DNA from: an uncultured Pelagibacteraceae bacterium
GTDB lineage: Bacteria; Pseudomonadota; Alphaproteobacteria; Pelagibacterales; Pelagibacteraceae
Assembly (NCBI GenBank): GCA_902595635.1
Contig: CACJQT010000003.1
Coordinates: 1-64,000 of the forward strand
Length of the DNA: 64,000 bases
Direction: 5' to 3'
Part shown: positions 8,704 through 18,804 of the stretch, one piece after another
Numbering within the stretch: the stretch's first letter is position 1
Layout of the letters: every line of letters starts with the position of its first letter
The notes under the pieces: generated by a model
Told to the model about the DNA's origin: nothing
The model's database searches: none
What the model saw: only the letters and a program-made list of their open reading frames with translations
Program-made: the position numbers and the translations under genes

Positions 8704-10379
8704 AACAAGCCTTCTATTTCACCTTTTTCATTAAGCTTAATAGAGTCTGCTGCAGGAACTCGAGGAAGTCCTGGCATTGTCATGATGGCTCCACATATAA
8801 CAACAATAAATTCTGCACCTGAAGATAATCTTACTTCTCTAATTGGTAATGAATGGCCTGTTGGAGCACCTTTTGCGTTTGGATCAGTAGAAAAACTATA
8901 TTGTGTTTTCGCTACACATATAGGTAAATTTCCATAACCCGCTTCTTCAAAAGATTTTAATTGATCTTTTATTTTACTGTCAGCAACAACTTCGTTTGCT
9001 CGATAAATTTCTTTTGCAACAGTTTCAACTTTCTTTAACAAAGGTGTTTTTTCATCATATAAAAATTTAAAATTTGCTTGTTTTTGATCAATCAAATCTA
9101 CAACATGTGAAGCAAGTTCTTTTGTTCCTTCTCCACCATTTGACCAATGAGTGCATAAAGTAGCTTTAACTCCCATATTATCACAAGCATTTATTAACTC
9201 TTTTACCTCATTATCAGTATCAGCAATAAAATGATTAACAGCAACTGCTACTGGTAAACCAAATTTTTTTACGTTTTCAATGTGTCTTTCTAAATTTACT
9301 AAACCTTTTTTTAGCGCTTCTACATTTTCATTTTTTAAATCATCTTTAGCTACACCGCCGTGCATTTTTAATGCTCTGATTGTTGCAACAATAACTACAC
9401 ACTCAGGTTTTAAATTTGATTTTCTACATTTAATATCTAAAAATTTTTCTGCTCCTAGGTCTGCTCCAAATCCAGCTTCAGTTACAACATAATCAGCTAG
9501 TTTTAAACCTGCTTTAGTTGCTATTACAGAGTTACAACCGTGCGCAATGTTTGCAAAAGGACCACCATGAATAATTGCTGGATTATTTTCTAACGTTTGA
9601 GTTACGTTAGGCCTAATTGCTTCTTTTAACAAAACAGTCATTGGTCCGTGGGCATTTAAATCTTTCGCAAAAATAGGCTTTCTATCTCTAGTATAAGCAA
9701 CTGTAATATTACCGATTCTCTTTTCCAAATCTTCAAGATCATTTGCTAAACAAAAGATAGCCATTATCTCAGATGCTACTGTAATATCAAAACCATCTTC
9801 TCTTGGAAAACCATTCGCAACTCCACCCAAATTAATATTGATAGATCTTAAAGATCTATCATTCATATCCATAACTCTTCTCCAGACTACTCGTCTTACA
9901 TCTATGTTTAATTTATTTCCCCAATAAATATGATTATCAATTAACGCTGACAATAAATTGTGAGCAGATGTAATTGCATGGAAGTCTCCTGTGAAATGTA
10001 AATTGATTTGTTCCATTGGAACAACTTGAGCATATCCACCACCTGCTGCTCCGCCTTTCATTCCAAACGAAGGACCTAAACTAGGTTCACGTAAACACAC
10101 TATAGAATTTTTACCAATTTTATTTAATCCATCATTTAAACCAACTGACGTAGTGGTTTTTCCCTCACCTGCAGGAGTTGGCGTAATAGCAGTAACTAAA
10201 ATTAATTTTCCATTTTGTTTATCTTTTAAACTATCTAAATATTCTAAATTTATTTTAGCAATATGACGTCCCATAGGGCTAAAAGCACTTGGTTCATCTG
10301 GAACATTAATTTTACCCAAAATCTCATTTATGGGTTTCATTTTTGCTTCTCTTGCAATTTGGATATCTGATTTTGACAT
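8700..10379 (-). CDS. fhs: Formate--tetrahydrofolate ligase
   Basis: Reversible ATP-dependent interconversion of formate plus THF and 10-formyl-THF. The 559-aa length matches the family (about 555-560). The ATP-binding loop '[16 protein letters not shown]' lies near residue 67. '[25 protein letters not shown]' follows, quoted here only as recognition of the conserved family block near 95-120, with 'HFTGDFHAI' after it. In SAR11 one-carbon metabolism Fhs is considered able to run toward formate and ATP when methyl groups are oxidised. It is transcribed divergently from soxB across a 121-nt AT-rich gap, next to tmm, Fe-ADH and the sarcosine oxidase genes that supply C1 units. Confidence 0.97.
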   Translation of the reverse strand: MSKSDIQIAREAKMKPINEILGKINVPDEPSAFSPMGRHIAKINLEYLDSLKDKQNGKLILVTAITPTPAGEGKTTTSVGLNDGLNKIGKNSIVCLREPSLGPSFGMKGGAAGGGYAQVVPMEQINLHFTGDFHAITSAHNLLSALIDNHIYWGNKLNIDVRRVVWRRVMDMNDRSLRSININLGGVANGFPREDGFDITVASEIMAIFCLANDLEDLEKRIGNITVAYTRDRKPIFAKDLNAHGPMTVLLKEAIRPNVTQTLENNPAIIHGGPFANIAHGCNSVIATKAGLKLADYVVTEAGFGADLGAEKFLDIKCRKSNLKPECVVIVATIRALKMHGGVAKDDLKNENVEALKKGLVNLERHIENVKKFGLPVAVAVNHFIADTDNEVKELINACDNMGVKATLCTHWSNGGEGTKELASHVVDLIDQKQANFKFLYDEKTPLLKKVETVAKEIYRANEVVADSKIKDQLKSFEEAGYGNLPICVAKTQYSFSTDPNAKGAPTGHSLPIREVRLSSGAEFIVVICGAIMTMPGLPRVPAADSIKLNEKGEIEGLF

Positions 10380-10500
10380 AAATCTAATTACTTATTAATG
10401 AGCAGAATTACTATCCTTTTTTGTCACGTATTTAAACATCTAAAAAATATATATAAAAAAAATTAGCAAAAACTTATATTTAATTTTATAAAACTTACTA

Positions 10501-11757
10501 ATGCAGAAATATTCAGTATTTAGTCTAATCAAAAATGCTTTTTCCAATCATCAAAATTGGGAAGTTGCTTGGAAAGATCCAACTCCAAAAAGTGAATATG
10601 ATGTAGTCATCATTGGAGGCGGAGGACACGGTCTTGCTACTGCATATTATTTAGCAAAAGAACATAACATTAGAAATGTAGCTATCATTGAGAAAGGCTG
10701 GATTGGTGGTGGAAATGTTGGTCGAAATACAACTATCATAAGATCAAATTTTATGTACGATGCTAATGCAAGATTCAATGAATTTGGAATGGATTTATGG
10801 AGAAACTTAAGTCAAGAACTGAACTTTAATGTGATGTTTTCTCCAAGGGGAATAATAAACTTAGCCCACTCAGATGCTCAAATGAACGCATATGCTCGTA
10901 GAGGAAATTCTATGAGATTAAATGGAATAGATGCAAAGTTATTGGATAGAGACGAAGTTAAAAAATTAATTCCAATGGCTGACTTTAGTGATGAAGTACG
11001 TTTCCCAATTTTTGGAGGATTAATGCAACCAAGCGCTGGTACCGCAAGACATGACGCTGTTGCTTGGGGTTATGCACGTCAAGCAGATGATATGGGAGTA
11101 GATATAATACAACATTGTGAGGTCACTGGTTTTGATGTTGTTAATGGAAAGATAAAAGGAATTAGAACTTCAAGAGGAGATATTAAAGCAAAAAAAGTTG
11201 GATTATGTGTTGCAGGTAGCACAAATATATTAGCTGAAAAATTAAATATGACACTACCAATAGAAACTCATGTACTGCAAGCTTGTGTTTCAGAACCTGT
11301 AAAACCATTATTAGACGGAGTAGTAACTTTTGGTGCAGGTCACTTTTATATAAGTCAATCAGATAAAGGTGAGATGGTAATGGGTGGTGATCTTGATGGA
11401 TATAATAGTTATGCTCAAAGAGGTAACTTGCCAACTATACAACATGTATTGACAGGTGGCTTAGCTTTGTTTCCATTTTTAAGTAGATTAAAAATGTTAA
11501 GGACATGGGGAGGTATCATGGATATGTCCATGGATGGTTCTCCAATAATTGATAAAACTCATATTGAAGGTTTATATTTAAACTGCGGATGGTGTTATGG
11601 AGGTTTTAAATCAACTCCTGTCTCAGGTTGGACATTTGCTCATACAATTGCACAAGATCAAGTTCATGAATTAAATTCAGAATTAAGATTAAATAGATTT
11701 TCTACAGGCCATCTTTTAGATGAAAAAGGTTTAGGAACTAAAACCTGGATTGGTTAA
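10501..11757 (+). CDS. soxB: Sarcosine oxidase, beta subunit
   Basis: FAD/FMN-bearing catalytic subunit of heterotetrameric sarcosine oxidase, which demethylates sarcosine to glycine and passes the methyl group to THF. The 418-aa protein has the dinucleotide-binding motif 'DVVIIGGGGHGLATAYYLA' near residue 34, 'GWIGGGNVGRNTTIIRSNF' near 72 and a DAO-type C-terminus 'GLYLNCGWCYGGFKSTP'. It is first in the canonical soxBDAG order and is separated from soxD by 2 nt. The start has no strong Shine-Dalgarno, but upstream codons are not available because the region is AT-rich with stops. Confidence 0.97.
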   Translation: MQKYSVFSLIKNAFSNHQNWEVAWKDPTPKSEYDVVIIGGGGHGLATAYYLAKEHNIRNVAIIEKGWIGGGNVGRNTTIIRSNFMYDANARFNEFGMDLWRNLSQELNFNVMFSPRGIINLAHSDAQMNAYARRGNSMRLNGIDAKLLDRDEVKKLIPMADFSDEVRFPIFGGLMQPSAGTARHDAVAWGYARQADDMGVDIIQHCEVTGFDVVNGKIKGIRTSRGDIKAKKVGLCVAGSTNILAEKLNMTLPIETHVLQACVSEPVKPLLDGVVTFGAGHFYISQSDKGEMVMGGDLDGYNSYAQRGNLPTIQHVLTGGLALFPFLSRLKMLRTWGGIMDMSMDGSPIIDKTHIEGLYLNCGWCYGGFKSTPVSGWTFAHTIAQDQVHELNSELRLNRFSTGHLLDEKGLGTKTWIG

Positions 11758-11759
11758 AA

Positions 11760-12029
11760 ATGTTATACATCAAATGTCCTTATTGCGGTTTAAGAGCACA
11801 AAAAGAATTTTCATATGGAGGTGATGCAACTGTAAAAAGACCTAATATAAATGAAGAAGTATCAAGTGAAGATTGGGATAATTTTGTTTATATGAGAAAA
11901 AGTCCAAGAGGGAAACATATAGAGTTATGGCAACATATAGCTGGATGTAGACAATGGATTAAGGTGCAAAGAGACACTGCTACACACGAAATTTTCCAAA
12001 CAGCAAAAGTCACAGAAGAAATAAGATGA
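11760..12029 (+). CDS. soxD: Sarcosine oxidase, delta subunit
   Basis: Small zinc-binding subunit of heterotetrameric sarcosine oxidase, 89 aa. The Cys pair 'IKCPYCGLR' near residue 6 and the later 'HIAGCRQW' near residue 59 supply the His/Cys metal ligands known for this subunit. It stabilises the complex rather than catalysing the reaction. The gene overlaps soxA by 4 nt (ATGA), as expected for a tightly coupled operon. Confidence 0.95.
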   Translation: MLYIKCPYCGLRAQKEFSYGGDATVKRPNINEEVSSEDWDNFVYMRKSPRGKHIELWQHIAGCRQWIKVQRDTATHEIFQTAKVTEEIR

Positions 12030-15022
12030 GCCAACCATTTAGATTAAATAAAGAGGGATTAATTAATCGAAACAAAAAAATATCTTTTACTTTTAATGGT
12101 AAAAAATTATTTGGATATGAAGGTGATACAATTGCATCTGCTTTAATAGCAAATGGAATACACTTGGTCGGTAGAAGTTTTAAATATCATAGACCGAGAG
12201 GTTTTTTTGGTGCAGGAGTAGAGGAGCCAAACGCAAAACTACAAGTAGAATTCAATGGTCATTCAGAACCTAATGTTAATGCAACAGAAATGGAACTCGT
12301 TGAAGGTTTATCAGCTACTAGCCAGAATTGTTGGCCATCAGTTAATTTTGATATTGGTGCAATTAATAATTTTTTAAAAATGTTTTTCCCTGCAGGGTTT
12401 TATTACAAAACATTTATGTGGCCTAAAAGTTTCTGGTATAAAATTTACGAACCTTTCATAAGAAAAGCTGCAGGTTTAGGGGTTGCTTCAATAGAAAAAG
12501 ATAAAGAAAGATATGAACATAAATTTGAGTATTGTGATTTGTTAGTTACTGGATCTGGACCATCTGGATTAGCAAGCGCTTATGCTGCTGCAAAAAATGG
12601 AGCAAAAGTAATTTTAGCTGAAGATAAACCAAGATTTGGAGGAACACTTTTAACCGACGATGTAAGCATCGATAATTTATCAGGAAAAGATTGGGCAGAA
12701 AAAATAATTACTGAATTAAAATCTATGCCTAATGTAACTGTAAAAAATAGATCTCAAGTTTTTGGTTACTATGATCATAATATGCTGGTTATGTTTGAGA
12801 GAGTTAGTGATCATTTAGAGAAAAAATCAAAATTCACTCCAAGACAAAGACTTTGGTATATTAGAGCCAAAGAAACAATTTTATCAACGGGATCAATTGA
12901 AAGACCAATTGTATTTGGAAACAATGATACTCCTGGAATTTTTTTATCAGCAGCTGCAAAAGAATATATGAAAGTCTACGGAGTTTTAGTAGGAAAAAAA
13001 CCTTTAATATTTACAAATAACGATAGTGCATATGAAACAGCTTTAGAGTTTAAAAAAAATAATGTTGAACCAATTATATTAGATACAAGAGAAGAACATT
13101 CATCAGAATTAATCGATGAAGCTAAATCAAAAGGAATTGACATAAGATTTTCTCACGGTGTTATTGTTGCTAATGGATACAAAAAAGTTAAATCTGCAAA
13201 AATTGGTAAACTGAATAAAGATAAAAATTCTTTTGAGAAAATAGAAACGGTAGATTGTGATTGCATTTGCGTGTCTGGATTTTGGACACCATCTGTACAT
13301 TTAGCATCACAATCAGGAAATAAACTTAAGTATGAAGAAAAAATTGATGCATTTATTCCAGATAAGAAAAAACAACACGAGACCTCAGTTGGTGCAGCAA
13401 ATGGATCTTTTACTTTAGAAGAAAGTTTAAAAAATGGTTTTGAAAATGGTTCAAATCTTTCTGCTAAAATTACAGATACTAAAACAGAAATTGCAATTCC
13501 AAATGTAAATGAAAAAAAATATGGTGTTCATGATAAGTTTTGGTGCATGCCATTACCTAAAAATGAAAATCCAAAAAGATTTGTTGATTTTCAAAATGAT
13601 GTATCTGTTTCAGATATAGAAATTGCACTAAGAGAAGGTTACAGATCAATAGAGCATGTCAAAAGATATACAACTCTTGGAATGGCAACAGATCAAGGGC
13701 GTACAAGTAATTTAAATGGTCTTCAGTTGGTATCTAATATAGAAAATAAAATAGTTCCTGAAGTAGGACACACAACATTTAGACCACCTTTCACTCCAAT
13801 TACTATCGGGACAATAGTTGGTCGTGAAGTAGGTATGGAATATATGCCGACTAGAAAAACTCCAATGCATGAATGGCATGAGAAAAATAATGCTGTTTTT
13901 GTTGATGCAGGTGCTTGGAAGAGGCCTCGATATTACAAACAAGGTAATGAAACTTTATTTGAAGCTTCAAAGAGAGAGGCAAAAAATGTTAGAGAGAACG
14001 TCGGTATCTGCGATGTAACAACATTAGGAAAAATTGATATCAAAGGTCCAGACGCAGCAGAATTTTTAAATAGAGTTTATACTAATGCTTGGATGAAATT
14101 ACCTGTTGGAAAAGCAAGATATGGATTAATGCTTAGAGAAGATGGAATTGTCATGGACGATGGAACAACAACAAGAATTTCAGAAAATCATTATCATATG
14201 ACTACTACAACAGCACAAGCTGCGAATGTTTTATCTCACTTAGAATATTATCTTCAAATTGTTTGGCCTGAATTAAATGTAAACGTCGTTTCTACAACTG
14301 AGCAATGGGCAGGAGCCGCAATTGCAGGACCTAAATCAAGAGACATATTATCAAAATTATATCCAGACCTAGACGTATCAAATAATGCTTTGCCTTTTAT
14401 GGGCTATAAAGAAGCAGAATTTTTTGGTGTTCCGTCAAGAATTTTTAGAATTTCATTTTCTGGTGAGCTTGCATATGAGATTAATGTCAAATCAGATCAT
14501 GGCATGTTCATGTGGGAGAAAATGATGGAAGTAGGAAAAGAATTTGGAAATCAGCCTTACGGAACTGAAGCTTTATCAACATTAAGAATTGAAATGGGAC
14601 ACGTTGCAGGACCAGAATTAGATGGCCGAACAATCCCATCAGATGTTTCATTAAATGGATTAGTTTCAAAGAAAAAAGATTTTATTGGCAAAAATTCTTT
14701 AGGAAGAGAAGCATTTAATGTTGAGAGCAGACAAAAAATTGTTGGACTTATTCCAATTGATAGAAAGTCTAGTATTCCTGAAGGATCTCATATCGTCCAA
14801 GATCAGAATGCAAAATTACCAAACCCTAAACTTGGCCATGTTTCTTCTTCTTGTTGGAGTGTAGAAAATAATAATCCATTTTCACTAGCAATTATGAAAG
14901 ATGGAAAAAATATGATAGGTAAAAAGTTTTTTGCGGTATCACCATTAAAAAATAAATCAATTGAAGTAGAAGTTATTTCTTCTCATTATGTTGATCCTGA
15001 AGGAAAAAGAGTTAGATCATGA
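12026..15022 (+). CDS. soxA: Sarcosine oxidase, alpha subunit (with C-terminal GcvT/folate domain)
   Basis: 998-aa subunit with an N-terminal ferredoxin-like plug domain ('GYEGDTIASALIANG', 'GRSFKYHRPRGFFG', residues about 15-100), a pyridine-nucleotide-disulphide-type domain starting at 'LLVTGSGPSGLASAY' near 172, and a GcvT-type THF-binding domain from about residue 600 ('EASKREAKNVRENVGICDV'). The C-terminal domain transfers the oxidised methyl group of sarcosine to THF as 5,10-methylene-THF. The length matches the family. It overlaps soxD and soxG by 4 nt each. Its product links methylamine breakdown to the neighbouring fhs gene. Confidence 0.97.
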   Translation: MSQPFRLNKEGLINRNKKISFTFNGKKLFGYEGDTIASALIANGIHLVGRSFKYHRPRGFFGAGVEEPNAKLQVEFNGHSEPNVNATEMELVEGLSATSQNCWPSVNFDIGAINNFLKMFFPAGFYYKTFMWPKSFWYKIYEPFIRKAAGLGVASIEKDKERYEHKFEYCDLLVTGSGPSGLASAYAAAKNGAKVILAEDKPRFGGTLLTDDVSIDNLSGKDWAEKIITELKSMPNVTVKNRSQVFGYYDHNMLVMFERVSDHLEKKSKFTPRQRLWYIRAKETILSTGSIERPIVFGNNDTPGIFLSAAAKEYMKVYGVLVGKKPLIFTNNDSAYETALEFKKNNVEPIILDTREEHSSELIDEAKSKGIDIRFSHGVIVANGYKKVKSAKIGKLNKDKNSFEKIETVDCDCICVSGFWTPSVHLASQSGNKLKYEEKIDAFIPDKKKQHETSVGAANGSFTLEESLKNGFENGSNLSAKITDTKTEIAIPNVNEKKYGVHDKFWCMPLPKNENPKRFVDFQNDVSVSDIEIALREGYRSIEHVKRYTTLGMATDQGRTSNLNGLQLVSNIENKIVPEVGHTTFRPPFTPITIGTIVGREVGMEYMPTRKTPMHEWHEKNNAVFVDAGAWKRPRYYKQGNETLFEASKREAKNVRENVGICDVTTLGKIDIKGPDAAEFLNRVYTNAWMKLPVGKARYGLMLREDGIVMDDGTTTRISENHYHMTTTTAQAANVLSHLEYYLQIVWPELNVNVVSTTEQWAGAAIAGPKSRDILSKLYPDLDVSNNALPFMGYKEAEFFGVPSRIFRISFSGELAYEINVKSDHGMFMWEKMMEVGKEFGNQPYGTEALSTLRIEMGHVAGPELDGRTIPSDVSLNGLVSKKKDFIGKNSLGREAFNVESRQKIVGLIPIDRKSSIPEGSHIVQDQNAKLPNPKLGHVSSSCWSVENNNPFSLAIMKDGKNMIGKKFFAVSPLKNKSIEVEVISSHYVDPEGKRVRS

Positions 15023-15597
15023 AAAATGTTTCTGCACTAGAAAATATTCATAAACATGGATTGTTTGGCAATCACGATAGTAAAGATGAGCTAATAAATA
15101 TTAGAGAAATCAAAGATATTTTGATTTATCAGATTGTTAAATATAAAAAATCTTTAATTAGTATTGATAAAATAAAAATAGATAATTTAAATTTACCCCA
15201 GACTCTTTTGGTATCTTCAAATCTTAATACAAGAATTTTATGGATGGGACCTGATAATTGGTTAGTCGTTTCAAAGAATAAAGAAATAGAAAAATCTATT
15301 TTAGAAAACCTAAGTCATGATGATTTTGCATTAACTGATCTATCTCATTCAAGAACAATACTTGAATTAGAAGGTTCTTTGGTAGATGAAGTATTGAAAA
15401 AAGGTTGTCCATTAAATTTAGATGGCCTTGATGAAGGGAAATGTTCTAATTCTGCTTTTCATGCAATTACAATAACTATTGATTTTATTAGTTCAAATCC
15501 AAGAAAAGTAAGAATATTCGCTTTAAGAAGTTTTGGTGAATCTCTTTATCATTCAATAACTGATGCTTGTTTAGAATTTGGCTATAAAGCTGAATAA
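15019..15597 (+). CDS. soxG: Sarcosine oxidase, gamma subunit
   Basis: 192-aa subunit that completes the sarcosine oxidase heterotetramer. Gamma subunits are short GcvT-related proteins with weak conservation; here the 'RILWMGPDNWLVVS' stretch near residue 73, 'LTDLSHSRTILELEG' near 112 and 'LRSFGESLYHSI' near 173 fit the family. The call rests on these plus its position, overlapping soxA by 4 nt. It ends 3 nt before the convergent MFS transporter. Confidence 0.9.
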   Translation: MKNVSALENIHKHGLFGNHDSKDELINIREIKDILIYQIVKYKKSLISIDKIKIDNLNLPQTLLVSSNLNTRILWMGPDNWLVVSKNKEIEKSILENLSHDDFALTDLSHSRTILELEGSLVDEVLKKGCPLNLDGLDEGKCSNSAFHAITITIDFISSNPRKVRIFALRSFGESLYHSITDACLEFGYKAE

Positions 15598-15600
15598 AAA

Positions 15601-17217
15601 TTATTCTGAAGTTTTAAATTTAGTTTTTTGAATAATAACCACAAACACAATTGGAATTATTAAAGTTATTAGTGTTACTGTTATCAACAAAATACCTAGA
15701 TCTGAATAATCGGCAGTGGTAAGAATAGCGTTTGTTACCTTATCCTTTACCTCTCTAGTAATAACATAAATTTCATTTAAATATTTAGTTCCTAAAGCAC
15801 TTGCTGATAAAGCAAGATTTGTAAAAGATGCGAATACTGCAAAGAAAGTTGCTTTTAAGTGCGACGGAGCATTTTTAGCAATCCACGCGAGCAAAGGTAT
15901 CATTGAGACTTGTCCCAAAGGTGACTCAAGTGCAGTATTTAATATTGCAATAAACTTGGCATCAACAACTCCATTAGTAATTGATGATGTCCAATTGTGA
16001 AATCCATAATACATACCAACACTTGGTAAAAATAAAATTGCGCCTGCAACAGATAAAATTACTATTATTCTAGCTATAGAGTTGTTTGCCATAAATGGTC
16101 TTAATAAAATAATACCAACAAGCGTTAAAACAGAGGCTATAAGAGATAATACAGAAAAAAATTGTTCATTGAATTCAAGTACATCAATTTCAAACCAAGA
16201 TAAACTCGGACCAGGTCCTGGCATTGCTCTAAAAATAAAAATTATTATTGCTGTCCCTACAACAGTAAGTCTTAAATCCTGAGGAAGTTCTTTAACTAAT
16301 TTATTCATTAAAAATAGAATAATTGCCATTGAACCTACAAAAACAATTTCTTGAGCAAATGGCACTTTGAATGATCCAATACCTAAAGTGAAAATAACAA
16401 AAACTAAACTTCCACCTAATATCCACCAGTTTACTTCAGTTTTTTCTGAAGGAGCATAATCTTGATCACCCTCAAGACCTTGTTCAATAAGTTTTCTTTT
16501 CTTTTGATTTTTTAAATATGAAGCGAGAAATATTCCAAGAACGGATACAATTGGTATAATTAAAGCATATATATAGATTGAACCGTATAAACTTATCTTA
16601 TCTGCTTGTTCAAGATCGTCTACTCCTTTAAAGAGGATAACGTTAGCTAAAGCAACTAAAACAGTTCCACCAATTATTGCAAATCTTCCAAGAGTTTGCA
16701 TTGTTGTATGCATAAGCTTGATTTCATCTCTTGAAAATTTATTTCCATTGTCATCAACTAAAGGAACAGCCTCTACAGTCATAGCATCAGCCACAACATC
16801 TTGAACAACATAACCAATCGGAGCAAGTAAAACACTGATCACAAACCATGTTTCTACTGAAAGAATTGATGACATCCACTCAGTATGAATTATTAAACCG
16901 TACATTATAATTAAACTTAATGAGATTAACGATGCTCCAACAAAAACCATGTAATTTTTTTTATTCCAGATTAGATCAACAAGATGACCTAAAGGCATCT
17001 TCAATGCCCATGGAATTCCAGCCCAAAAACCCAGTCCAGCAAGAAAAGCAGCAGATAAGTTCAGATAGTCTTTAACAAAAAAAGTTCCAACAATACCTGT
17101 TAGTCCTGAAATACCAGCAGCAAGATAAATCATCAATGGTGGTAGATAGGTCCACTTAAACTGTCTTCCTAAATCTATTAAAGTACTATCTATAAATCTC
17201 AAAATTTTATTACTCAT
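15601..17217 (-). CDS. MFS transporter, BT1 (folate/biopterin)-like
   Basis: 538-aa polytopic membrane protein with at least 12 predicted TM segments. The N-terminal half has a BT1-like layout: 'GIPWALKMPLGHLVDLIW' near residue 65 and 'GYVVQDVVADAMTVEAVP' near 135, where BT1 folate/biopterin carriers have a similar V(V/A)DA motif. A Lys-rich cytoplasmic loop near 236-260 separates the halves. It follows the folate-dependent sarcosine oxidase operon tail to tail. Folate or pterin transport is a family-level inference; a generic MFS substrate remains possible. It starts 4 nt after a gene of unknown function on the same strand. Confidence 0.68.
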   Translation of the reverse strand: MSNKILRFIDSTLIDLGRQFKWTYLPPLMIYLAAGISGLTGIVGTFFVKDYLNLSAAFLAGLGFWAGIPWALKMPLGHLVDLIWNKKNYMVFVGASLISLSLIIMYGLIIHTEWMSSILSVETWFVISVLLAPIGYVVQDVVADAMTVEAVPLVDDNGNKFSRDEIKLMHTTMQTLGRFAIIGGTVLVALANVILFKGVDDLEQADKISLYGSIYIYALIIPIVSVLGIFLASYLKNQKKRKLIEQGLEGDQDYAPSEKTEVNWWILGGSLVFVIFTLGIGSFKVPFAQEIVFVGSMAIILFLMNKLVKELPQDLRLTVVGTAIIIFIFRAMPGPGPSLSWFEIDVLEFNEQFFSVLSLIASVLTLVGIILLRPFMANNSIARIIVILSVAGAILFLPSVGMYYGFHNWTSSITNGVVDAKFIAILNTALESPLGQVSMIPLLAWIAKNAPSHLKATFFAVFASFTNLALSASALGTKYLNEIYVITREVKDKVTNAILTTADYSDLGILLITVTLITLIIPIVFVVIIQKTKFKTSE

Positions 17218-17220
17218 AAA

Positions 17221-17661
17221 TTATTCTGTTAAATTTAATAATATTAATCCATTTTGTTTAGTTTCTTTACACCAAAGTTCATAACTTTCACAAACTCTCC
17301 ACAAATGATCAAATGCTCTTTGAGATAATTCCAAAGGAAAGTGACTTTTTGCATAATATAATTTTGGGATTTTCATTAATTGTTTAATCATAGTATCTTT
17401 TTGTATTTGTAAAAGTCTTATAGTTTCTTGATTAATCTTTTTTTTTGTAGATTTATCTACGTAGTCATTGCTCTCAAGTTCTTTAAACCATTTATCATGA
17501 AAATTTCCTGAACTAATTTCATTATAATCATCTGATGCAATAAATATTTCAAAAGCTTGAATATTAGTTAAATTAGGGTTCTTAATTTTGATTTCATATA
17601 TCTTTTGATAAATGATTTCGGCAACATATAATACAAATGGTCTCGATTTATCAGTTTCCAA
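17221..17661 (-). CDS. Conserved-looking hypothetical protein
   Basis: Predicted soluble, mostly helical 146-aa protein that I do not recognise. There is no signal peptide or TM segment. It is rich in Lys, Ile and aromatic residues, with one Cys-containing stretch near the C-terminus ('WRVCESYELWCKETKQ'). It lies between a GNAT gene (10 nt upstream) and the MFS transporter (3 nt downstream), all on the minus strand, so it is likely cotranscribed with them. Codon use and AT content match the neighbours, supporting a real gene. Confidence 0.7.
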   Translation of the reverse strand: METDKSRPFVLYVAEIIYQKIYEIKIKNPNLTNIQAFEIFIASDDYNEISSGNFHDKWFKELESNDYVDKSTKKKINQETIRLLQIQKDTMIKQLMKIPKLYYAKSHFPLELSQRAFDHLWRVCESYELWCKETKQNGLILLNLTE

Positions 17662-17671
17662 ACTAAACTCC

Positions 17672-18142
17672 TCAAATATCTACTGAATAATAGCATGAAT
17701 TAGGATCATCTTTATAGTGCGCAAAAGGCCCACACTCTTTAAAACCAAAACTTTTAAAAAGTTTTCTAGCGGGTGCAAAAAAATCACCTGCACCAGTTTC
17801 GACACTTAGTTTAGTAATTCCTATTTGTTTAGATTTTTCAATAAGATGTGAAATTATTTTTTCACCATATTTTTTATTTCTAAATTTATCTGAAACTCTT
17901 ATAGATTTAAATTCTCCATGCGTTTCATCAAATAATTTTAAAGCTCCACAACCAATTAATTCATTATTTTCCCATAAACTCCAGAATTTTATACTTGGAT
18001 CCTTTAATCCAGGAATATCTAATACATGAGAACTCCCCTCAGGAGAAACTGATCTCAATTCAATAAAATGCTTAGTTAGCAACTCATTTACCTGCGGATC
18101 ATCAAAATTATTTTCTATTGATTTCATAGTTTTGAAAAACAT
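17672..18142 (-). CDS. GNAT-family N-acetyltransferase
   Basis: 156-aa acetyl-CoA-dependent acyltransferase. The GNAT core is clear: 'LIGCGALKLFDETHGEFKSIRV' across residues 61-82, acetyl-CoA-binding 'RNKKYGEKIISHLIEKS' near 87-103 (a variant of the R/QxxGxG/A loop with K-Y-G), and 'FKSFGFKECGPFAHY' near the C-terminus. Members with this pattern resemble the YhbS/ElaA-like small-molecule acetyltransferases, but the substrate is unknown. It is divergent from the SRAP gene with a 36-nt spacer. Confidence 0.85.
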   Translation of the reverse strand: MFFKTMKSIENNFDDPQVNELLTKHFIELRSVSPEGSSHVLDIPGLKDPSIKFWSLWENNELIGCGALKLFDETHGEFKSIRVSDKFRNKKYGEKIISHLIEKSKQIGITKLSVETGAGDFFAPARKLFKSFGFKECGPFAHYKDDPNSCYYSVDI

Positions 18143-18178
18143 ATAATCTAAATTTAGATTAAACCAAGAAAATTAAAT

Positions 18179-18802
18179 ATGTGTGGAAGATACGTAATAA
18201 CTAGCCCTGTTACAAAAACAAAAAAACTTGTTAAGTCAGCTATACAAGTTGAAGATACTGAAAATTATAATGCACATCCTTTTCAAAAATTACCTGTAAT
18301 TAAAAAATATAATAATGGAAATACTCTAGAAAATTTAAAGTGGGGAGTAGTACCTAGCTGGGCTAAGCAAAAAGATTTTAAACCTTTAATAAATGCAAGA
18401 CTAGAAACTATAGATGAAAAAGTTTCTTTCAAAAAATTAATTCGACTACATAGATGTGTAGCTGTAGCAGATGGTTTTTATGAGTGGAAAAGAGAAAAAG
18501 AAAATAAAACACCTTATTATTTTTTAAGAGAGGATAAAAAGCTTATGTATTTAGCGGCTATTTATGACAATGATCAATTTTGTTTAATAACCGAGGACGC
18601 AGATGAAAATATTAAAGAAATACATCATAGACAACCTGTTATAATTAATGAAAATGATGTTAATAGATATTTAAATCTTGAATTAACAGGATCGAGTTTT
18701 CTTAAAGAGTGTAAAAAAACAAAATTAAACTTTCATGAAGTTTCAAAGGAAGTTAATAAACCTACAAACAATAATATTTCTTTGATACAAACTATATCTT
18801 AA
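18179..18802 (+). CDS. yedK: SRAP-domain protein (HMCES/YedK family), abasic-site shield
   Basis: Covalently captures abasic sites in single-stranded DNA. The invariant N-terminus MCGRY is present, so Cys2 becomes the catalytic residue after Met removal. 'PLINARLETIDEKVSFKKL' near residue 70 gives the conserved Asn, 'ADGFYEWKRE' near 98 the conserved Glu, and 'IHHRQPVII' near 149 the active-site His. The 207-aa length is normal for bacteria. It stands alone between a divergent GNAT gene and convergent purK and is likely monocistronic. Confidence 0.93.
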   Translation: MCGRYVITSPVTKTKKLVKSAIQVEDTENYNAHPFQKLPVIKKYNNGNTLENLKWGVVPSWAKQKDFKPLINARLETIDEKVSFKKLIRLHRCVAVADGFYEWKREKENKTPYYFLREDKKLMYLAAIYDNDQFCLITEDADENIKEIHHRQPVIINENDVNRYLNLELTGSSFLKECKKTKLNFHEVSKEVNKPTNNNISLIQTIS

Positions 18803-18804
18803 AA

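Noticed and set aside
9280-9492. Plus-strand 70-aa ORF inside fhs
   Set aside because: Antisense shadow of a highly conserved housekeeping gene; no start signal or family likeness.
10380-10500. Riboswitch between fhs and soxB
   Set aside because: I looked for a glycine, SAM or THF riboswitch-like structure; the 121 nt are plain AT-rich sequence with no stable stem. Probably only divergent promoters.
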